A program made the position numbers and the translations under genes. Under the pieces are notes generated by a model. The model was not told where the DNA came from, ran no database searches, and saw nothing but the letters and a program-made list of their open reading frames with translations. This document shows, piece after piece, positions 1 to 13,242 of a DNA stretch of 64,000 nt (position 1 is the first letter of the stretch; each line of letters begins with the position of its first letter). The stretch is from Rhodanobacter sp. (GTDB lineage: Bacteria; Pseudomonadota; Gammaproteobacteria; Xanthomonadales; Rhodanobacteraceae). Where the stretch lies: contig SCRF01000044.1 in assembly GCA_004322005.1 (NCBI GenBank), positions 29,548-93,547 of the forward strand, written 5' to 3'.

Positions 1-509
1 AACGGTGCGGTCAGCATGCCGGCACGGGTGGTCGCGCCGATCAGCGTGAACGGTGGCAGGTCCAGCTTGATCGAACGGGCGGCCGGGCCCTCGCCGATCA
101 TGATGTCGATCTGGAAATCCTCCATCGCCGGATACAGCACTTCCTCGACCACCGGCGACAGGCGATGGATCTCGTCGACGAACAGCACGTCGTTCGCCTC
201 CAGGTTGGTCAGCAGCGCGGCCAGATCGCCCGCACGTTCCAGCACCGGGCCGGAAGTGGAGCGCAGGTTGACACCCAGTTCGTTGGCGATGACGTGGCTC
301 AGCGTGGTCTTGCCCAGACCCGGCGGCCCGAAGATCAGCACGTGATCCAGCGCGCCGCCGCGCTTCCTGGCCGCCTCGATGTAAATCGACAGTTGCTCGC
401 GCACGGCCTGCTGGCCAAGGTACTCGGCCAGCCGCCGGGGGCGGATCGTGGCTTCCAGCTCGGCGTCGTCCAGTTGGGCGACCGCGGCGATGATGCGGGA
501 ATCGGTCAT
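1..509 (-). CDS. ruvB: RuvB Holliday junction branch-migration ATPase (partial, N-terminal half)
   Basis: Hexameric motor that drives Holliday junction branch migration together with RuvA. About 169 N-terminal residues are visible; the C-terminus lies beyond the left edge of the window. The start MTDSRIIA is followed by the usual RuvB N-terminal arm, a Walker A motif GPPGLGKTT at residues 61-69 and a Walker B/DEIH motif around residues 111-115. It is transcribed leftward, last in a row after ruvC, ruvA and two kup genes. The kup genes and a GTAG palindrome (541-617) separate it from ruvA, so it may have its own promoter or depend on readthrough. The family assignment is certain. Confidence 0.97.
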   Translation of the reverse strand, partial: MTDSRIIAAVAQLDDAELEATIRPRRLAEYLGQQAVREQLSIYIEAARKRGGALDHVLIFGPPGLGKTTLSHVIANELGVNLRSTSGPVLERAGDLAALLTNLEANDVLFVDEIHRLSPVVEEVLYPAMEDFQIDIMIGEGPAARSIKLDLPPFTLIGATTRAGMLTAP

Positions 510-540
510 GCCGCCATTATGGCAGGCCCGCAGAGCATGT

Positions 541-617
541 GTAGGAGCGCACCCTGTGCGCGAATGCTTTTGTCAGGGTTGATGCAAAGAGCATTCGCGC
601 CCAGGGTGCGCTCCTAC
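541..617. repeat. GTAG-type palindromic repeat (REP pair) between kup and ruvB
   Basis: The left arm begins GTAGGAGCGCACCCTGTGCG and the right arm ends with its inverted copy, finishing GCGCTCCTAC. The arms are separated by a short unpaired centre, and the CGAATGC/GCATTCG segments also pair. It has the same design as the elements at 5747, 20499, 21499, 39404, 47363 and 59519. The organisation resembles the GTAG-ended REPs known as SMAG in Stenotrophomonas, which are mobilised by RAYT transposases. It could act as a transcription terminator or an mRNA 3' end stabiliser for the leftward kup transcript. Confidence 0.85.
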
Positions 618-631
618 GCACATAACGACTC

Positions 632-2524
632 TCAGATCTCCACCTGGGTGCCCAGCTCGATCAGGCGGTTGCCGGGAATCTGGAAGAATGCCGTCGCCGG
701 CAGCGCATTGCGCGACAGGAAGGCAAACAGCTTGTCGCGCCAAACCGCCATGCCGGGTCGCCGCTTGTCCGCCACGATGGTCTCGCGCGACAGGAAGAAC
801 GTGGTGTCCATCAGGTCGAAGCCGAGACCTTCGCGTACGCACAGGGCCAATGCCGACGGGATGTTCGGGTCCTCGGCAAAACCGAAGCGCAGCTCCAGAC
901 CGTAGAAATTGCCTTCCAGCAGTGTCAGGTGGATGCGCTCGTCCGGCTCGGCCAATGGCGTCTCCAGCGTTTCCACCGTCAGCAGGACATTGCGCTCATG
1001 CAGCACCTTGTTGTGCTTGAGGTTGTGCAGCAAGGCATGCGGCACGGCATGCTGGTTGGCGGTGAGGAAAACCGCCGTACCCGGCACGCACGGCGGCGGA
1101 TGCTTGGCAATACTGGCGATAAACGGCGCCAGCGCCAGCCCGCTCTGCTTGATCTCGCGCACCACCAGTTCGCGGCCACGGCGCCAGGTGGTCATCAGCA
1201 CGAACACCCCCAGCCCGAGCACCAGCGGGAACCAGCCACCGGACTCGATCTTGATGATGTTGGCGCTGAAAAACCCGATGTCCACCGTGAGCAGGAGGAT
1301 GCCGACAGCGACGATGGTCGGCATGCGCCAGCGCCATTGATAGCGCGCCACGATCAACGCCAGCAGCGTGGTGATCACCATGGTGCCGGTCACCGCGACA
1401 CCATAAGCCGACGCCAGGTTGTCGGACGAATGGAACCCGAGCACCGCCGCCAGAATCAGTACCAGCAGGATGCGGTTGATCCAGGGTACGAAGATCTGCC
1501 CCGACATCTCCGACGAGGTATGCACCACCCGCATGCGCGGCAGATAGCCGAGCTGCATCGCCTCGCGGGTCATCGAGAACGCGCCGGAGATCACTGCCTG
1601 CGATGCGATCACCGTGGCAGCGGTAGCCAGTGCGATCATCGGAAAAATCAGTGCCTTCGGCACCAGGTGGTAGAACGGATTGACCACCGCGCCGGGATCG
1701 TGCAGCAACAGCGCGCCCTGGCCGAAGTAGTTCAGCACCAGCGCCGGCAGCACGAACGCAAACCAGGCCAGCCGAATGGGCTTCCTGCCGAAATGCCCCA
1801 TGTCGGCATACAGCGCCTCGGTGCCGGTCACCGCCAGCACCACGGAACCCAGCGCGAAGAAGGCCTCGGCGTGATTGCGCAGGAAGAACGAGACGCCGTA
1901 GCCGGGACTGAGCGCCCACAGCACGCCCGGGTAATGCACGATGCCGCGAATGCCGAGTGCCGCAATGCTCAGGAACCAGATCACGCAGACCGGCCCGAAT
2001 ACCGCGCCGATCCGATGGGTGCCGTGCTTCTGCAGCCAGAACAGACCGATGATGACGCCCAGCGTGATCGGCACGATCCAGCGCCCCAGGCCAGGCGCTG
2101 CCACTTCCAGTCCCTCGACGGCCGACAGCACCGAGATGGCGGGCGTGATGACACCATCGCCGTAGAAAAGCGCGGCACCGAAAATAGCCAGCAGCGCGAT
2201 GATCAGGCGCAACCGCGGAATGCCCTGCACGCTGCGCTGGGCCAGCGCCATCAAAGCCATGATGCCGCCCTCACCCTTGTTGTCGGCGCGCATGATGAAC
2301 AGCAGATATTTCACCGATACCACGATGATCAGCGCCCAGAAGATCAGGCTGAGGGCACCGAGCACGTTCTGCGATGTAGGCCCGATGCCCTGCTCGCCGA
2401 ACACTGCCTTGAGCGTGTACAGCGGACTGGTACCGATGTCGCCGTAAACCACGCCGATCGCGCCCAGCGCCAGAGCGGCCAGGCGCGATCGCGGTTTTCC
2501 GGAAGAGTCTGCGGGAGATGTCAT
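632..2524 (-). CDS. kup: Kup-family potassium uptake protein (copy 1)
   Basis: Proton-coupled low-affinity potassium transporter of the Kup/HAK/KT family in the inner membrane. The 630-residue product has the N-terminal family motif GDIGTSPLYT in the first membrane segment, about 12 hydrophobic segments over residues 20-450, the motif NKGEGGI in the second to third segment region, and the usual hydrophilic C-terminal domain. It follows the second kup copy by 57 bases on the same strand, so they are probably cotranscribed with ruvC and ruvA. The copies are clearly related but differ along their whole length, so this is an old duplication rather than an assembly artefact. Confidence 0.95.
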   Translation of the reverse strand: MTSPADSSGKPRSRLAALALGAIGVVYGDIGTSPLYTLKAVFGEQGIGPTSQNVLGALSLIFWALIIVVSVKYLLFIMRADNKGEGGIMALMALAQRSVQGIPRLRLIIALLAIFGAALFYGDGVITPAISVLSAVEGLEVAAPGLGRWIVPITLGVIIGLFWLQKHGTHRIGAVFGPVCVIWFLSIAALGIRGIVHYPGVLWALSPGYGVSFFLRNHAEAFFALGSVVLAVTGTEALYADMGHFGRKPIRLAWFAFVLPALVLNYFGQGALLLHDPGAVVNPFYHLVPKALIFPMIALATAATVIASQAVISGAFSMTREAMQLGYLPRMRVVHTSSEMSGQIFVPWINRILLVLILAAVLGFHSSDNLASAYGVAVTGTMVITTLLALIVARYQWRWRMPTIVAVGILLLTVDIGFFSANIIKIESGGWFPLVLGLGVFVLMTTWRRGRELVVREIKQSGLALAPFIASIAKHPPPCVPGTAVFLTANQHAVPHALLHNLKHNKVLHERNVLLTVETLETPLAEPDERIHLTLLEGNFYGLELRFGFAEDPNIPSALALCVREGLGFDLMDTTFFLSRETIVADKRRPGMAVWRDKLFAFLSRNALPATAFFQIPGNRLIELGTQVEI

Positions 2525-2581
2525 GAGTGTGCGATTCCCCGGGGCGGTACGACGCGTCGCGTCTACGCCGCGGCTAGAGGG

Positions 2582-4495
2582 TCAAATTTCCACTTGCGCA
2601 CCCAGCTCGATCAGCCGGTTGCCGGGAATCTGGAAAAAGGCCGTGGCCGGCAGCGCATTGCGTGCCATGAACGCGAACAGCTTGTCGCGCCAGTGCGCCA
2701 TGCCGCGGCGCAGGTCGTGGGCCACGATGGTATCGCGCGACAGAAAGAACGTGGTGTCCATCATGTCGAAGCCTATCCCCTCGCGCTGACATTGCGACAA
2801 CGCCAGCGGAATGTTCGGATCCTCGGCAAAGCCGAAGTGCAGGATGAGCTTGTAGAACTCGCCGCCCAGCGGAATGAGCCGGATGCGCTCGTCGGCCTCC
2901 GCCACCGGCGTTTCCAGAATGCCTACCGTCAGCAGCACATTGCGCTCGTGCAGCATCTTGTTGTGCTTGAGGTTGTGCAGCAGGGCTTGCGGCACCAGGT
3001 TCTGCTGGGCCGTGAGGAACACCGCGGTGCCGGGCACCCGCAGCGGCGGATGCTCGGCCATGCTTTCAAGGAACGGGGCCAGCGCCAGGCCATCCTGCTT
3101 GATGGCGCGCACCACCAACTCACGGCCACGCCGCCAGGTGGTCATCACCACGAACATCAGCAGGCCGAGAACCAGCGGGAACCAGCCGCCCAGCATGATC
3201 TTCAGCGTATTGGCGCCGAAGTAGCTCAAGTCGATGCACAGCAGCACGCAGCCCAGCCCGATGACCAGCGAACGGCTCCATTGCCACACGCGCCGCGCCA
3301 CGATCATCACCAGCACGGTATCGATCGCCATGGTGCCGGTCACCGCGATGCCGTAGGCACCGGCCAGCGCATTGGACGAACCGAAGCCGATCACGGTGGC
3401 GATCACCATCACCATCAGCGCGCGGTTGACCCATGGCAGAAAAATCTGCCCGATCGCTTCGCGCGAGGTATGCACCACCTGCATGCGCGGCAGAAAGCCC
3501 AGCTGGATCGCCTGGCGGGTAATCGTGAAGGCGCCCGAGATTACCGCCTGCGAGGCGATCACCGTCGATGCCGTGGCCAGCCCGATCATCGGGTACAGCG
3601 CCCAGCCCGGTACCGAGTGATAGAACGGATTGCCGATCGCCTGCGGATGAACCAGCAGCAGGCCGCCCTGACCGTAGTAATTGAGCAGCAACGCCGGCAT
3701 CACGAACCAGAACCAGGCGGTGCGGATCGGAAAGCGGCCGAACTGCCCCATGTCGGTGTACAGCGCCTCGGCGCCGGTCACGCACAGCACGACCGAACCC
3801 AGTGCCAGCGCGGACGCCATGCCATGAGTCGTCAAAAAACGCACCGCATACCAGGGATTGAACGCATGCAGCACGTCGGGTGCCTGGACGATGTTCCACA
3901 CGCCGATCACGCCAAGGCTGAGAAACCACAGCACCATCACCGGCCCGAACACCACGCCGACCCGGGCCGTCACGCGGTGCTGCATCCAGAACAGGCCCAG
4001 CAGCACGGCCACCGTGATCGGCACGACCCAGTGCTCCATGCCCGGCGCGGCCACCTTCAGCCCCTCGACCGCGGAAAGTACCGAAATCGATGGGGTGATC
4101 ACGCCATCGCCGAAAAACAACGCGGCTCCCAGCAGCGCCATCACCACGACTACCCGACGCATGCGCACCGATGTGCCGCTGGCGCGCCGGGCCAGTGTCA
4201 TCAGCGCCATGATGCCGCCCTCGCCCTTGTTGTCGGCACGCATGACGAGGCTCACGTATTTCACCGCCACCACCATGATCAACGACCAGGTGATCAGCGA
4301 AAGGATGCCCAGCACGGTACGCGGATAGGGATGCAGGCCGTGCCGTGGCAGAAAAGTCTCGTGCAGGGTGTATAGCGGGCTGGTGCCGATGTCGCCGAAC
4401 ACCACACCGACGGCACCGAGGATCAGCGTGGCCTTGCTGCCGCGGTGCGGGTCCGCATCGCTGGTTGTCGGCCGTGGCTGCGCGTGCTCGTTCAT
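2582..4495 (-). CDS. kup: Kup-family potassium uptake protein (copy 2)
   Basis: A 637-residue paralogue of the neighbouring potassium transporter. It carries the same GDIGTSPLYT and NKGEGGI motifs, about 12 membrane segments and a C-terminal cytoplasmic domain of roughly 170 residues. The gene starts 15 bases after the ruvA stop, which suggests translation from a shared mRNA with the ruv genes. The N-terminal tail (MNEHAQPRPTTSDADPHRG) is longer and more polar than that of copy 1. Two tandem Kup proteins could differ in affinity or in pH dependence; the sequence does not show which. Confidence 0.95.
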   Translation of the reverse strand: MNEHAQPRPTTSDADPHRGSKATLILGAVGVVFGDIGTSPLYTLHETFLPRHGLHPYPRTVLGILSLITWSLIMVVAVKYVSLVMRADNKGEGGIMALMTLARRASGTSVRMRRVVVVMALLGAALFFGDGVITPSISVLSAVEGLKVAAPGMEHWVVPITVAVLLGLFWMQHRVTARVGVVFGPVMVLWFLSLGVIGVWNIVQAPDVLHAFNPWYAVRFLTTHGMASALALGSVVLCVTGAEALYTDMGQFGRFPIRTAWFWFVMPALLLNYYGQGGLLLVHPQAIGNPFYHSVPGWALYPMIGLATASTVIASQAVISGAFTITRQAIQLGFLPRMQVVHTSREAIGQIFLPWVNRALMVMVIATVIGFGSSNALAGAYGIAVTGTMAIDTVLVMIVARRVWQWSRSLVIGLGCVLLCIDLSYFGANTLKIMLGGWFPLVLGLLMFVVMTTWRRGRELVVRAIKQDGLALAPFLESMAEHPPLRVPGTAVFLTAQQNLVPQALLHNLKHNKMLHERNVLLTVGILETPVAEADERIRLIPLGGEFYKLILHFGFAEDPNIPLALSQCQREGIGFDMMDTTFFLSRDTIVAHDLRRGMAHWRDKLFAFMARNALPATAFFQIPGNRLIELGAQVEI

Positions 4496-4510
4496 GACAA
4501 TCCTGACGGC

Positions 4511-5107
4511 CTAGCCGCCGAGCGCGGCGCGCAGCGCCTTGCGGATGATGGCTTCGGCGTCGTCGCCGCTGGCGGCGACCTTCTGCACCAGCCGCGTCAC
4601 CTCGGCCGGCTTGTATCCGAGCTGCAGCAGGGCCACCGTGGCTTCGCCGGCCGGATCGAGCGGCGCACCGCCGTGCGCGAGGGTACCGGACAGGCTCACA
4701 CCCGGCGCGTCCAGTCGGTCGCGCAGTTCCACCACGATGCGCTCGGCAGTCTTCTTGCCGATGCCCGGGATCTTGGTCAGCGCCACCACGTCGCCGGCCT
4801 GCACCAGCCGCGCGAAGTCGTTGACGGAGACGCCGGAAAGCACCGCCAGCGCGATCTTCGCACCGATGCCGCTGACCTTGAGCAGGTTGCGGAACAGCGC
4901 GCGCTCGGCCTCATGCAGAAACCCGTACAGCGCCACGCTGTCTTCCTTCACTGCGTAATGGGTGAGCAGGATCACTTCCTTGCCCACGCCCGGCAGGTCG
5001 TAGATCGTCGACATCGGCGCTTCGAGTTCGTAACCGACCCCGCCGACCTCGATCAGCAGCCGTGGCGGTTGCCTGGAGATCAGGGTGCCTCGCAGCCGGC
5101 CGATCAT
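4511..5107 (-). CDS. ruvA: RuvA Holliday junction DNA-binding protein
   Basis: Tetrameric protein that binds the four-way junction and loads RuvB. The start chosen is MIGRLRGTL, typical for the family, giving 198 residues against about 203 in E. coli. An upstream in-frame start at 5212 would overlap ruvC and add non-family sequence. Visible parts are the OB-fold (1-63), two helix-hairpin-helix motifs ([10 protein letters not shown] near residue 79 and [10 protein letters not shown] near 114) and the C-terminal RuvB-binding domain after a flexible linker near 130-150. It lies 49 bases after ruvC and 15 bases before kup. Confidence 0.97.
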   Translation of the reverse strand: MIGRLRGTLISRQPPRLLIEVGGVGYELEAPMSTIYDLPGVGKEVILLTHYAVKEDSVALYGFLHEAERALFRNLLKVSGIGAKIALAVLSGVSVNDFARLVQAGDVVALTKIPGIGKKTAERIVVELRDRLDAPGVSLSGTLAHGGAPLDPAGEATVALLQLGYKPAEVTRLVQKVAASGDDAEAIIRKALRAALGG

Positions 5108-5156
5108 CGGCGGCGCCTCCAGTCCTGTTTCGTCGGCGGCGCCTGCGTACCTGATT

Positions 5157-5675
5157 TCATCGACGGCGCCTCCAGGCAGAGCGTGGAATACCCACGCGCG
5201 CCAGGCTGGCACGGGTATGCGCGTGGGTCACCGCGACCGCCAGCGCATCGGCTGCATCGGCCTGCAGCGGCCCTTTCAGGCCCAGCAGGATGCCGATCAT
5301 GTGCTGCACCTGGACCTTGTCGCTGCGCCCGCTGCCCACCACGGCCTGCTTCACTTCGGTTGCGGCATATTCGTGCACCACGATCCCCTGACTGACCACC
5401 GCACAAATTGCGGCGCCTCGTGCCTGCCCCAGCTTCAGCGCGGAATCGGGATTGCGCGCCATGAACACCCGCTCGATGCCGCACTCGGTCGGCCGATGCG
5501 CGGCGATGATGCCACACAGCTCGTCGAAGATCCGCTTCAGGCGCAATGGAAAGGTGGTTTCGCCAGCCACCGCCAGCGCACCGTGAAAGACGTGCACCAG
5601 CTTGCCGGCGTCGTCGACGTCGATGATGCCGACGCCGGTACGCTGGCTGCCTGGGTCGATGCCGAGGATGCGCAT
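5157..5675 (-). CDS. ruvC: RuvC Holliday junction endonuclease
   Basis: Resolves Holliday junctions by paired nicks. The 172-residue protein starts [14 protein letters not shown], where the Asp is the first catalytic carboxylate. The second is the Glu in CGIERVF, and the C-terminal [14 protein letters not shown] holds the remaining acidic and His residues. A start at 5732 exists in frame but would translate part of the heptad repeat, so MRILG is preferred. The tail ends in four arginines, encoded where GGCGCCTCC-like words recur on both sides of the ruvC-ruvA junction. It sits between yebC and ruvA. Confidence 0.97.
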   Translation of the reverse strand: MRILGIDPGSQRTGVGIIDVDDAGKLVHVFHGALAVAGETTFPLRLKRIFDELCGIIAAHRPTECGIERVFMARNPDSALKLGQARGAAICAVVSQGIVVHEYAATEVKQAVVGSGRSDKVQVQHMIGILLGLKGPLQADAADALAVAVTHAHTRASLARVGIPRSAWRRRR

Positions 5676-5685
5676 GGCGTCAACG

Positions 5686-5906
5686 GGGCTCGGGACTCGG
5701 GACTTGTTTTTGTCGGGACTCGGGAAACGCACGGTGTACCGTACGCGTAGGAGCGAGCTTGCTCGCGATGCTTTTCACGAAGGTCATCGCGAGCAAGCTC
5801 GCTCCTACATGCCGCGGTCGATACCGCCGGGGGGCGACACGCAGCATGGGTGCTGCGGGCTGCTGATCGCCGAGTCCCGAGTCCCGAGTCCCGAGTCCCG
5901 ACAAAA
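5686..5906. repeat. Heptad-armed inverted repeat enclosing a GTAG palindrome
   Basis: The gap between ruvC and yebC carries tandem GGGACTC units at about 5686-5725 and inverted CCGAGTC units at about 5870-5906. A 17-base word TTTTGTCGGGACTCGGG on the left is matched exactly in inverted orientation by CCCGAGTCCCGACAAAA on the right. A complete GTAG palindrome lies inside at 5747-5808 (arms GTAGGAGCGAGCTTGCTCGC and its inverse). Folding could form a long stem. A second element of the same design, with GGGACCG units, lies inside nadE. Confidence 0.8.
5747..5808. repeat. GTAG-type palindromic repeat inside the ruvC-yebC gap
   Basis: The left arm is GTAGGAGCGAGCTTGCTCGC and the right arm is its inverse, ending CTCGCTCCTAC. 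The centre holds CGATGC and GCATCG-like partners. It belongs to the same family as the other GTAG elements but to a subtype with a GAGCAAGCTC stem instead of GCGCACCCTG. It is nested inside the heptad-armed inverted repeat. Confidence 0.85.
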
Positions 5907-5915
5907 GGATCCCGT

Positions 5916-6647
5916 TCATGACCCTTCCGCTGGCAACAGCGCGTTGTGATAGACCTCATGCACGTCGTCGAGTTCTTCGAGCCAGTCGATCAGATCGAGC
6001 AGGGTTTCCCGTGCCTCGGCAGGGATCGCCGTGCGGTTCGCCGGCCGCATCACCACCTCGGCTCGCGAGGGTTTGAGGCCGGCGTCGGCCAGTGCCCGAC
6101 TTACCGCATCAAAGTTTTCCGGCGTGCACAGCACGCTGCTCTCGCCCGCCTCGTTCACCACATCGTCGGCACCGGCCTCCAGCGCCGCCTCGAGGATTTT
6201 TTCCTCCAGCGCCGCGTCGCCAGCCGTATCGAACACCAGCTCGCCGCAGCGGTTGAACTGGAACGCCACCGAGCCGCTGGTGCCCAGATTGCCGCCATGC
6301 TTGGCCAAGGCGTGACGCACGTCGGCGACGGTGCGTACCGGATTGTCGGTGACGCAGTCGATGATCAGCGCGACACCCGCCGGGCCGTAGCCTTCATAGC
6401 GCAGCTCCTGCATGTCGGCGCCGCCATCGGCGCCGGAACCGCGCTTGATCGCGCGATCGATGGTGTCGCGGGTCATGTTGGCCGCCAACGCCTTTTCCAC
6501 CGCGGAACGCAGCCGCGGATTGCCGGCCGGATCGGCCACGCCGGAGCGGGTCGCCACCGTGATCTCGCGAATCAGCTTGGTGAATACCTTGGCGCGCTTG
6601 GCGTCTTCGGCATTCTTGCGACCTTCGATGGACGGCCCTCTTCCCAT
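5916..6647 (-). CDS. yebC: YebC/PmpR-type probable transcriptional regulator
   Basis: A 243-residue member of the YebC family (Pfam Transcrip_reg). The characteristic N-terminus MGRGPSIEGRKNAEDAKRAK is followed by TKLIREI, the AAN(M)TRDTIDRAIKRG motif and the FQFNRCGEL region. Members bind DNA or act on translation of difficult sequences; which applies here cannot be read from sequence. It stands upstream of ruvCAB, the standard arrangement in gammaproteobacteria, although a 240-base repeat-rich gap separates it from ruvC and may uncouple expression. Confidence 0.95.
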   Translation of the reverse strand: MGRGPSIEGRKNAEDAKRAKVFTKLIREITVATRSGVADPAGNPRLRSAVEKALAANMTRDTIDRAIKRGSGADGGADMQELRYEGYGPAGVALIIDCVTDNPVRTVADVRHALAKHGGNLGTSGSVAFQFNRCGELVFDTAGDAALEEKILEAALEAGADDVVNEAGESSVLCTPENFDAVSRALADAGLKPSRAEVVMRPANRTAIPAEARETLLDLIDWLEELDDVHEVYHNALLPAEGS

Positions 6648-6759
6648 GACAATGCCTGCACTGTGACAAAGATGAACGAACCGGGAATTTTACCCCATTT
6701 CGATCCACGTGCCGGCCGGCAACAATCGGCTCGATTGCCGCAGGGGGTTGATGGCCCGA

Positions 6760-7395
6760 TCAACCGGCGGGCACGAAATGCCCGTGACGCAGGAACTGTG
6801 CCGTCTGCCGCGCCACTTCCGGCGAGAACAGCAGGCCGGTGTGATTCGCCTCGACCACGCAATGGTCGGCCAGGCCCGGCAGCCGGGTTTCCTCGACCGC
6901 CACGGTGCCGTCATGCTCGCCCTCGAAATGACCCAGCACGGCGCCCAGGCCCAACGGCATGCGGCCGGCGATCATGCCCACTTCGCGCGGCCCGTCCCAG
7001 CGCGCGAGACCCTGCCGCAGCAATTCATGGTTGTGCCCCAGCAGGACTTCGCTGCCGCGCCCCCAGCCGGCGAAACCACGCGCCGCCGCGCTGCCCTTCA
7101 GCGGCGAACCGAGGCAGACAATACGTCCGGGCGGCAATTCGTTAGCGTCGAGGCAGGCGCGCAGCGCCAGCAGACCGCCGAGGCTGTGACCGACCAGATG
7201 TACCGCGTCGGCTTCCGCCGCCAGCTCGGTCATGCGCGCCCGCAGCCGATCCAGGATGCTTTGCTGGGTGGCCGCCACACTCATGTAATCGAACCGGTGA
7301 ACGCGAAATTCCGCTTCGATCAATCGCCGATGCAGCATCGCCAACGCGAAGCCGCGCATCCACAGACCGTGCAGCAGGATCACATGCTCAGACAT
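6760..7395 (-). CDS. Alpha/beta hydrolase, small lipase-like
   Basis: A 211-residue alpha/beta hydrolase fold protein. It starts MSEHVILLHGLWMRG with the HG oxyanion-hole motif. The nucleophile elbow is GHSLGG near residue 91, and the probable catalytic acid and histidine are in the EHDGTV and EANHTGLL segments near the C-terminus. There is no signal peptide, so it is probably cytoplasmic. Related proteins are annotated as acetyltransferases or hydrolases of the PGAP1/lipase type; the substrate is unknown. The start at 7395 is chosen because the longer frame upstream overlaps aspS in a shadow frame. Confidence 0.85.
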   Translation of the reverse strand: MSEHVILLHGLWMRGFALAMLHRRLIEAEFRVHRFDYMSVAATQQSILDRLRARMTELAAEADAVHLVGHSLGGLLALRACLDANELPPGRIVCLGSPLKGSAAARGFAGWGRGSEVLLGHNHELLRQGLARWDGPREVGMIAGRMPLGLGAVLGHFEGEHDGTVAVEETRLPGLADHCVVEANHTGLLFSPEVARQTAQFLRHGHFVPAG

Positions 7396-7451
7396 GGCGC
7401 GGATGATGCCTGACGCAACGTGAAGGAATCCCGGGCAGCAACCGCTCCGGC

Positions 7452-9224
<1,773 letters not shown>

Positions 9225-9452
9225 ACGAAAGGGAACTCCGGGCCGCGGGGCGGCATGAGGTTTGCGGCCTGTCGGACCTTGGGCGGGCAATCGGCAAATT
9301 CGACTCGACCGGCAAAGCCCGACAGCTGGCCGGGAAAGGACGCGAATATTAGCACCGCCGCTGCAAGCAGGGCGCCGTGCTGACGCACCGCGCCGCCATG
9401 CCGGCTTCGCAAGGCTTCCCCCGCACGGCCGACGACCGGGCCACGACGTCAA

Positions 9453-9788
9453 TCAGTCGCCGGCGGCAGCCGGAGCCCGCGCTGCGGTCGATCCAGCCGA
9501 CGCAGGAGCAGGCGCGGCGGTCGTGGCGGCGGGAGCAACCGCAGCGCTCTTGTCGGCACCGGAGGTACTGCCCGCCTCACCCGCAAGATTGCGTTTCTTG
9601 TCGCCATCCTTCTTGAAGTCGGTCTCGTACCAGCCACTGCCGGCGAGGCGGAACGAGGGCGCGGTCACTTGACGCGCCAACTCGGGTTTGCCGCACGCGG
9701 GACAATCGGACGGGTCCGGGTCGGACAACTTCTGCAGGCGGTCAAAGGCGTGGCCACAGGCGCGACACGCAAAGGCATAGATCGGCAT
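9453..9788 (-). CDS. FmdB-family zinc-ribbon protein
   Basis: A 111-residue protein of the FmdB/CxxC_CxxC_SSSS putative regulatory family. The start MPIYAFACRACGHAFD gives the standard N-terminus. Two CxxC pairs (CRAC near residue 8 and CPAC near residue 28) should bind zinc. After a conserved FRLAGSGWYETDFKK segment the rest is a low-complexity Ala/Pro/Ser tail from about residue 75. The molecular role is not established. In many proteobacteria this gene precedes aspS, as here, so the two are probably cotranscribed. Confidence 0.9.
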   Translation of the reverse strand: MPIYAFACRACGHAFDRLQKLSDPDPSDCPACGKPELARQVTAPSFRLAGSGWYETDFKKDGDKKRNLAGEAGSTSGADKSAAVAPAATTAAPAPASAGSTAARAPAAAGD

Positions 9789-10210
9789 GAACGGATTCTT
9801 CCCGGACGCATCTTCAGGCGTCATCGATGCCGCCAAGTATGGTGCCTGCCTTGCGGATTTCAAGAATGCCGGCGTATCGCCGGCAAGCCATGGCAACGGC
9901 GCGGGCCCGGTCATCCGGACCCGGACTGCTGCGGCCGTGATTGTGCGTCGCAAGAAATAACGGCATTCGCGAGAAACGAGCTATTGTTTCATTTGTATCA
10001 ATTATTTGCTCGCGCCTATCCGGCTCACATGACAAAACCTTGGCAGCCACATTTCGCCAAGTTGACGCGAAGCAGCAATTCAATATAGGGTCAAATTGTC
10101 GCAGGGGTGAAGTCGATGAACATCCTGTGATCTCGCTGCTGGGATGCAACGTTCAAATAGACCGATAACTAAATTTTGCGTCAGTCCATTGACTGAATTG
10201 GGGAAAATTC
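9789..10210. other. Divergent intergenic region, FmdB-family gene / TonB receptor
   Basis: The 422 bases between two divergent genes hold no convincing ORF, RNA gene or repeat. The right part from about 9955 is richer in A and T than its surroundings and probably holds the promoter of the TonB receptor, with a GGGGA ribosome site just before its ATG. No clear operator was recognised. Confidence 0.5.
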
Positions 10211-12667
<2,457 letters not shown>

Positions 12668-12704
12668 CCTAGCGGGCAAGACTGCAAAGCCAAGGTACAC
12701 ACCC

Positions 12705-12731
12705 AGAACGCCCCGATAACCGGGGCGTTCT
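12705..12731 (+). terminator. Hairpin after the TonB receptor
   Basis: An 11-base-pair perfect stem AGAACGCCCCG / CGGGGCGTTCT with a 5-base loop lies 38 bases after the receptor stop. The following bases (GCATTGGGG) lack a long T run, so termination efficiency is uncertain. Confidence 0.65.
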
Positions 12732-12894
12732 GCATTGGGGGCGGCAACGATCCCGACCGGTGCCGCATCATGAACCGGGACTGGCCATGATCGGCCGCAT
12801 CGACGCCGCTTGAACCATGTCTGCCATGCATAGATGTTAGCCTCTGGGGTAGAGGACTTGGACAGTCGAGGCGAGAATCCGGCTCTGCGAGGAT

Positions 12895-13167
12895 AGATTT
12901 CTGACTCTGAGCGCGGCAATTCTCGGTGGTGCCGCGCTGCAGTGGCCAGTGGGCCGCTGGTCCGATCGCCATGACCGCCGCATCGCGCTGGCCCAGGTTT
13001 GCGCGCTTGCCAGCGTGCTGGCACTGCTGCAACTGGTCATGCCCCGATGGCATGGTGCGATGATCGCGCTGATTTTCCTCTACGGCGGGCTGGCCTTCTC
13101 CGTGTATCCGATCGTGGTGGCATTCGAGATGCTGTCCGAAGCAGAGGCACCGACCGAGGCGCCGTGA
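12895..13167 (+). pseudogene. Remnant of an MFS transporter
   Basis: An open frame of about 90 codons encodes FLTLSAAILGGAALQWPVGR, then SDRHDRR, followed by two hydrophobic segments ending LAFSVYPIVVA. This is the typical middle of an MFS transporter: the QWPxGRxSDRxDRR loop between membrane segments. The N-terminal half is absent upstream, and the frame ends soon after in unrelated sequence (FEMLSEAEAPTEAP). There is no plausible ribosome site at the start. I read it as a decayed gene fragment, not a functional protein. The remaining bases of the 12668-13242 gap hold only hairpins. Confidence 0.75.
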
Positions 13168-13199
13168 GTCGTTCGGATCGGCCGGCAACAGCCTGCCCA

Positions 13200-13238
13200 G
13201 GGAGCGCCTGTCGGGCTTTGGCCGGCCGACAGGCTCCC
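13200..13238 (-). terminator. Hairpin after clpB
   Basis: The inverted repeat GCCTGTCGG / CCGACAGGC, extended by GGGA/TCCC, lies just after the clpB stop on the leftward transcript. There is no clear T run. It probably ends or protects the clpB mRNA. Confidence 0.55.
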
Positions 13239-13242
13239 AGGC

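Noticed and set aside
929..4375. Open frame of 1148 codons on the plus strand across the two kup genes
   Set aside because: It is the antisense shadow of two well-supported Kup transporters. The product is rich in His, Arg and Gln with no family signature.
632..4495. Two kup copies as an assembly duplication
   Set aside because: The proteins differ along their whole length, so they are diverged paralogues.
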